Source: Tetrahymena elliotti 4EA (Eukaryota > Ciliophora > Oligohymenophorea > Hymenostomatida > Tetrahymenidae). Taken from it: a stretch of 15,551 bases of DNA. The position numbers and the translations under genes are program-made. A model generated the notes under the pieces. That model was given only the letters and a program-made list of their open reading frames with translations. It did no database searches and was not told where the DNA came from. Below, piece after piece: positions 9,820-15,551 of the stretch. Position 1 is the stretch's first letter. Every line of letters starts with the position of its first letter. Location: the NCBI GenBank assembly GCA_000231825.2, contig JH720311.1, forward strand, positions 451,661 through 467,211, written 5' to 3'.

Positions 9820-12800
9820 ATGGCTGATTTAAGTGCAAGCATTGAGGAATTAGACGATTACATTGCATCATATTATGAAGATGATATTGATCTTAAGATT
9901 AGTACAGCTAAGAAGATTCTTCTTCTTACCTTAGATATGAAAAATATGGAGCATATAGTTACAAATGGTAATTATTAAATTTATTTTCTAAATAATTAAG
10001 ATTTCAAGCAACTTTTAAAGCTTTTGCTTAAGTTAAATTGATGTTTTAAGATGAAATATAAATAGATTTTGAATTGTTTTTTAAATTAATTAGATTCTTT
10101 ATTAAGTTTATTGAGTCGTACATTGCAAGAAGAATATGAAAAAAGCTCTAAAAGTACTGAGTTGTGTATAAATATATTGTGCATTTTCTTCGTGCTATCT
10201 AATTATTAGGAATTCCATAGTTACCTTACTCAGCACAAGGTTGGTGATGCCACATTTAAAGTTATTGAATATCAAATTCGCCGTTTCGATTTCAGTTATG
10301 CTGCATATATGGAAATAGATCCAAGCAGCAAAGCTTAACAAGAAAGAGAACTAAGAAAATTAAATTTAATGATTGCAAAGCAAGACAAATTATTCTATAT
10401 TTCATTCACTATCTTATTGAACTTAGCTGAAGATTACCAAATTGAAAAAAAGATGAAAAACAGAAAGATTGTTTCCATTCTTGTTCGTATGCTTGAAAGA
10501 AATGATTTCCACTTGTTGATTGTTGTTTTACTTTTCCTTAGAAAGCTTTCGATCATCACTGAAAATAAAAACTAAATGGTAAAATCTAATTAAAAAATCT
10601 TACTTTCCTCTTCATATCTCAATATTTATCTTATTCAAACCTAATTTAATTCATAAAGTTAGAAGAAGGTATCGTTGAAAAACTAGGTAGATTTTTCAGT
10701 TGCCAAAATAACTTATTGCTCAAGTTATCTTCTGGACTCTTGAAAAATCTTGCATTTGATAAGGGAGCAAGAGAGCAAATTGAAAAAGAAAACTACATCC
10801 CTAAAATTATTGACTTACTTAAAGTTCCAAATTTCCGTTTTGATTCTTTGGTCTTGCTATATATCCTTTCCTTTGACGATAAAATTAGAAACACTTTTGC
10901 ATACACAGATTGCATGTCACTTGTAAGTTATCATTCAGCATGACAATATTTTTAAAATTGAATTAACAACTAAAATATTTATTGATTTTATGAGAAGCTA
11001 AAGCAATCTAATAGAACATATTTTTAAAAATAGGTGATCAAGTTAATTGCTCATTTCCCTGAATAATTAGTAGGAAAAGAATTAGTTGCTTTAGCAATCA
11101 ACTTATCAGCAAACCAAAAGAATGCTGATCTTGTTTCTGAAGAAGAATTATAAATTGTTATTGATAGAGCTCTCAAGAATGCAGATATTAATTTATTTAA
11201 GTTTATTAAAAATATTGCTATTTATGCTTAAGATGAAGAAACTCATGTCTGCTTACAAGTAAATTCTTAAAACTATCTCATTATCTATCTTTTATAACAA
11301 GCCTGTCATCTCAAATATTTCAAAGATTAAATATTATTTTCCAAAAATAAAAATGAGTTTAAAAGTTACTACACAAAATCTTCAATTCACTCAGTTAGTT
11401 AAAAAGAGTATTTAATCAAATAAATGAAGTTATTTTAGTCTTCATTTCTATGATCAAAATTAATATGAATATTTTGATCCTCTTTTAATTAATTCTAAAG
11501 CTATTAATACTAACTCTAAAGCTATTAATCCTAATTCTAATTTGATTTTATGCTTAAATTTTTTAAAAATAGCTTTGAATACAATTTTATTTTCCATTTT
11601 TAGACTTAAAATTATCAAAATGTAGTTTCCATTTTTGTGATTTTAAGCAGATAAATAAAAACGTTGTCAATCATTTTAATGATTTTAAGAGATAAAAATA
11701 TGAATTTTCCACATATGTTTAATTTAGAAAGAATGTTTGGTTTTTTAGATTAATCAATAATTTGGTAATTAATGTAAATAGAATAATTTGGCAAAATTCT
11801 TGAAGATGATTATCAGTAAAAGCAAGATCTAAGATCCAAAGGTTGAAGATTTGAAGTTTGAAGTAGTTGGAATATTATCAAATGTAAAGTATATGGGAGA
11901 TAAATGGGATAATTATTTAAATAATACTTTTTTGGAGTTCTTACATGCAAATATTTCTTAGTAGATTGTTGAAGATGATATTATTTTAGAAACTGTTTAG
12001 CTTATTTAATCAATTTGCAATTCCCCTAAGTGTGCTGAAACTCTTGCAAGTAAAATTTATCAATTTACTATATTAATTAAAATTATTTCAAAAGAAAATA
12101 AGTTTATGATCTTTATTGCTGAACTTCTCATTTCTAAGCACGAAGATGAAGAATTTTTATCATAAAATATATTTGCTTTATACTAGTTTTTGCATCACAA
12201 AATTGGTATCTAATTCATTTTAGAATAGCAAGAAATCCTTTTGGTACTTCTCAATATAATTGGCTCAACAAACCAAGTCTTAAAGTAGGTTAACGATGAT
12301 GTTCTTGATATCTTAAGAGTAATTCATTTATCAATTTATATTTTCCATTTTAAGCATTTAATTTACTTTAGGAGTACCATCCAGACCTTTCAGAAAGTAT
12401 TAAAGAAAGAAAATATTATGAATACAACAGAGAATGGATAGAAAGTGTTGAAGAATATGACAAGAATCTTTTAGGATAAGACCGTTACGATTTTGGTGAT
12501 GACATCAAGTAAATATATTATATAAATCAATTAAAAATCACATAATTAATTTCTTAGTGGAGTAAAAGCATTTACATAAAAATTAAAATAAATAAAGAGA
12601 TAACTATTTTACATAATCTATTTTCATTTTACATTTTGATTATTCAGCTAAAAAAAAAAGATAAACTAGAGAAATTAAATAAAATTATTCTTTTTCTTTG
12701 GAGGTTAAGCGATAAAAAATGAATTTAATTAAAATGTCAAATATAATTTACCTCATACATTCTTAATTAAATAAGATAAAAGTAAACAGCTACATTAAGA

Positions 12801-13167
12801 AAATAGCTCAATAAGCAAATAAATTTATTTTTAAAATTAAGAATAGTTTAAAATTATTGCTTAATAGTTTTTACGCTTTTAAAAATTATTTTTACTTAAG
12901 TCAACAAATTAAATGATAAATATTCATTAGTTGAAATATTCAGAAAAATTATATTTTTTAAAAGAAGTATTTTAGTTTTTATTCTAATTCTTATTTTTGA
13001 TGAAAATGTTTAAATTAATAAAAAAAGTGGTGAATATTTCGGATTCTATGATAAGGATGATAACGACTTGGATCCTAGGTACTACTATTAATTAAATTTG
13101 ATGAAATCTTTTTTGATTAATTTAAATTTTTATAAATAGAATGTGGGACTCAGATTTAGACATGTGA
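9820..13167 (+). CDS. KAP3: Kinesin-associated protein (KAP), kinesin-2 accessory subunit
   Basis: KAP is the ARM-repeat non-motor subunit of heterotrimeric kinesin-2, the anterograde motor of intraflagellar transport in cilia. The model has eight exons: 9820-9967, 10094-10578, 10659-10922, 11034-11258, 11782-12318, 12372-12508, 13028-13078 and 13140-13167; phases agree at every junction and give 624 residues. Matches to animal KAP run along the whole protein: LDDYIASYYEDDIDLKI near residue 12, STELCINILCIFF, KQDKLFYISFTILLNLAED, FLRKLSIITENKN, FAYTDC near 292, ALAINLSANQKNADL, and the acidic tail after NREWIESVEEYD. The start agrees with an A-rich leader, but it lies where animal KAPs are already at about residue 120, so the family's N-terminal domain is absent. 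Exon 5 could instead begin at 11749 (in frame, 11 extra residues); 11782 fits family length better. The last two exons are tiny and rest on frame and acidic content (DNDLDPR, MWDSDLDM). Confidence 0.93.
11259..11781 (+). other. Long fourth intron of KAP
   Basis: This GTAAAT..AATAG intron is about 523 bases, while five of the other six are 53-126. No coding frame is evident inside it. It contains the 21-base tandem repeat listed separately. I looked for snoRNA C/D boxes or other RNA genes and found none convincing. Confidence 0.65.
11490..11540 (+). repeat. 21-bp tandem repeat in KAP intron 4
   Basis: Two full units (11490-11510, taattctaaagctattaatac; 11511-11531, differing at two positions) are followed by a 9-base partial third unit (11532-11540). 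The repeat is a minor minisatellite within the long intron and may vary in copy number between strains. Confidence 0.85.
12509..13027 (+). other. Long sixth intron of KAP
   Basis: This gap of about 519 bases separates the WIESVEEYD exon from the short tail exons. The donor is GTAAAT after a phase-2 codon; the acceptor AAAAAAG before TGGTGAATAT restores the frame but is A-rich and not typical, so an undetected small exon or another acceptor (for example TTTAG at 12975) is possible. Otherwise it is AT-rich DNA with no visible gene. Confidence 0.45.
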
Positions 13168-13570
13168 AAAATATTTTAATAACTAATTAATTAATTAAAT
13201 AATTTAATAATTTTAATTGTTTTACAAGATTTTTATTAATTAATGTAAATCAGTTTTAATACTTTAAGCTATAACAAAAATTGTATTTTAAACTCAATTA
13301 CTTGTTAATTTACTCTTTATCAATCACTTAATATTATTTATCAAAGTATTTGTTCAAAGTGCTTTTGTGATTTATCATTTTATTTATTATTTGCAATTTA
13401 CTTGATTTTTTGTTTGTTCTACTTCAATTGTGATTTATTAGGAATATGAATTGATTTTTTTAATTTTAATTTGAATAAGAAATAATGTTTGATTGTCGTT
13501 ATGATACTATAAAAAGATTAAAAAATCAAATATTTTGAATGCAAGTTAATAAAATAATCAAGAAGAAGTA
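13168..13570. other. Intergenic spacer between KAP and the CxxC gene
   Basis: AT-rich spacer holding the KAP 3' end and the promoter and leader of the next gene. A short repeated gtgattta block occurs near 13366 and 13430. No gene or terminator can be identified. Confidence 0.6.
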
Positions 13571-14929
13571 ATGGAAATAAATAATAGCGATAAAAGCAAT
13601 TTATAATAGTCTTTTGATAATTAGCAAAAGCAGTTTTTAACATCAAGCATGAGCATAAATGACATTTATTTATTTTCTTCTTAAAAGACTAAAGAAGCAA
13701 GCATGAAATGTTCTTCAAATTAAATTGATGAAGAAAATCTTCCTGAAAGAGCTTCTTATTTTACAGTAGATGAAAAGAATTCCTCTTTTACAAAGGAAAT
13801 AAATCCTTCATTCAAATGCAATATCTTAATTTGCAGGGGATGTCAGCTGCTTATGGGATACAAAACATTTATTTAAAAAAAAGAGAAACATTTTATGATT
13901 TTAAGTGGGCTGCTTAACTATAAAATAGATCCTGAAGCAGAAGATGATAACTTTCTATATGTATTCTGTATGAGCTGTAATGAGTAATTAGGAATCAAAA
14001 TTAAAAATAATTTTTTCATTTATAATGCTATGATATGTGAAAAAAACAGAATTATGACAGCTGCTATCATCTCATTGAAAAAAGAAATAAATGATGAATT
14101 TGAAAAGCTTTTAAACATAATCAACTAAGAGCTTAATTTATAAATAACTATTCATCACTTTCACTTGTAAAAATCTTAACTTTAAAATTTCAAATTATAA
14201 TTCAATTATGATATTTGCATAATTATTCATAAAGAAGAAGGTAGACTTCTTCTTTTCGATGAAAATGGAATTTATAATCATGTTTACAGAGAATGTTTTA
14301 AAAATACCAAAGGAAACGTATTATTTATTTTGCTCTTAAATGAAACTCTTCACTCTTAATAGAATAATAATACAAAATTAATCTCTTAAAATAAGGCTTC
14401 CTAAAGCAGCTAAGATGGTGGAAATGCAAAGGCAATTTCAACTGCTGAAAATAAAAACCAAATTATTAATGATATTCTTAGTATTTAGAACCCTATTTAT
14501 GATAAAAATCTCATTAAAGATATATCTGAAAATGGAAAATAACCTCTCCTTTAATTGCTAGGGAAAAACCAACTGATAATGACGATTGTCGATCAAATAA
14601 ATATTTTATAAATAAATTTCTTAATGAATTTTGTACATAACTCTCAATATAAACCATTAGTCCCCAGTGAGCTTAATTTTAATCTTGGCTTTAGTAAAAT
14701 TTATCTAAAAATAAACACAGAAAAAGGCTAAAATTCTGTCTTATAATATTTTTTATAGTAATCTTAAACATAAAATGAGTATAATAACGTTATTCATTAA
14801 TTACAAAAGTAAAATCCAAAAATTTAAAAAATCAAAGAAAATTCAGATGCTCAAAATGTTCCTTCAAATTAAGAAAATACCCTTTCAAATAATTCACAAG
14901 ATACAAATTAAAAATGTTCCATATTTTGA
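13571..14929 (+). CDS. Mis18/Yippee-like CxxC protein, single exon
   Basis: A 452-codon frame runs from ATG 13571 to TGA 14927-14929 with no intron needed. Residues 88-91 (CRGC, in NILICRGCQLLMGYKTF) and 133-136 (CMSC, in FLYVFCMSCNEQLGIKI) form two CxxC pairs separated by 41 residues, and the second is followed by LG. This is the zinc-binding beta-tent pattern of Yippee, Mis18 and cereblon CULT domains; Yippee usually has a slightly longer spacing. A helical stretch follows (ISLKKEINDEFEKLLNIINQ, about residues 165-185), as in Mis18, whose domain is followed by a coiled coil. Mis18 helps deposit centromeric histone H3. The rest (about 190-452) is unrecognised and becomes Gln/Asn/Ser-rich at the end. 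A Mis18 role is inference; another beta-tent protein is possible. The C-terminal end may differ if a 3' intron was missed. Confidence 0.75.
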
Positions 14930-15492
14930 TTTTATGATCTTTATTTATCCTTTGTTAGTTATGCAAGTTGTAAGTTTAGAAAAGTGTTACAAATAATTAT
15001 AATTATTCAAACTATTCAATTTGTATTCATTTTATTAAAAAAATACTTTAAATTTCGATTGATAGTAATAACTAACTAATCACTCAAATGGTTATCATTA
15101 AAATCTTAAATTTATTTTTTTAAGTTTTGCATAAAAAACTTTATTATGCAAAAAAGTGTCTTTTTACTGTAAAAATAAATAATACTTCAATATATCTTAT
15201 AATTAAAGTTTATTATAAAAAGTAAATTCAAGATAATCTATTATCATTTATTAGTTTTTTTACAATTTATTAATTATAAAAATTAAAATTTGGATGATTC
15301 ATCACCAATATCATTACTTCTATTAAGGATGATAAAAATAATTTTTGAATTCAGGAATATTTAAAAGAATCACATAAGTTTAACCATTTTAATTAAATTG
15401 AAAATTAAGAAATAAAAAATAAGATCCAAAGATCAAATAAATTCAAATTAAGTCTTTGCATATTCAAAAATTAATAATTTATGCTGAAATAT
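14930..15492. other. AT-rich 3' flank, no gene seen
   Basis: The region after the last stop is AT-rich with no recognisable coding frame on either strand. A plus-strand run of about 73 codons over 14775-14996 is a different-frame shadow of the end of the CxxC gene. The only notable structure is the hairpin at 15125-15153. Confidence 0.6.
15125..15153. repeat. 10-bp perfect hairpin
   Basis: Arms ttttgcataa (15125-15134) and ttatgcaaaa (15144-15153) are exact reverse complements around a 9-base loop. It lies about 200 bases after the last stop codon. Function is unknown; transcription-end structure or a protein-binding palindrome are both possible. Confidence 0.7.
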
Positions 15493-15547
15493 TATTTTTA
15501 CTAAATCCAGAGAGACAAAGTTTCGATTTAAGAACATTTTGCTAAAC
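15493..15547 (-). repeat. Right copy of a terminal inverted repeat
   Basis: The reverse complement of this stretch aligns without gaps to 19-73, with 43 of 55 positions identical and the outer 17 bases exact. Only 4 bases lie outside it at this end, against 18 at the left end. See the left copy for the interpretation. Confidence 0.75.
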
Positions 15548-15551
15548 TTGA

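Overview
The window is AT-rich DNA from a ciliate. Its long reading frames use TAA and TAG as sense codons (glutamine) and end only at TGA. Introns are short and AT-rich with GT..AG borders, coding regions are rich in Gln and Asn, and poly-N/Q tracts are common. This fits an oligohymenophorean such as Tetrahymena or Ichthyophthirius; the species cannot be fixed by reading alone. All genes below are translated with the ciliate code (TAA/TAG = Q, TGA = stop).

Layout. Positions 19-73 and 15493-15547 form an inverted repeat at the two window ends (43 of 55 positions identical, 17 exact at the outer edge). The window may therefore be a whole small chromosome or contig with telomeres trimmed off, but no telomeric C4A2 repeat is visible. 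Positions 74-2688 hold no confident host gene. They do contain two decayed Tc1/mariner-type transposase relics of different families on the minus strand (about 1262-1735 and 644-1228). From 2689 four genes follow, all on the plus strand: (1) a 1974-residue Q/N-rich protein with a possible RAWUL-like ubiquitin-fold region and two acidic tracts (2689-8821, 3 exons); (2) a short divergent importin-alpha-like gene (8825-9698, splice model uncertain) that starts 3 bases after the stop of gene 1; (3) KAP, the non-motor subunit of heterotrimeric kinesin-2 (9820-13167, 8 exons, 624 residues), the firmest call; (4) a single-exon 452-residue protein with paired CxxC motifs like Mis18/Yippee proteins (13571-14929). 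The last 600 bases are non-coding apart from a perfect hairpin and the right-hand terminal repeat.

The genes do not form an obvious pathway. KAP acts in intraflagellar transport. The importin-like, RAWUL-like and Mis18-like proteins, if those weak calls hold, would all point to the nucleus. I see no convincing undescribed multi-gene system. The most useful leads are the terminal inverted repeat, the gene 1/gene 2 junction at the lone TGA, the missing N-terminal domain of KAP, and the side-by-side transposase relics.
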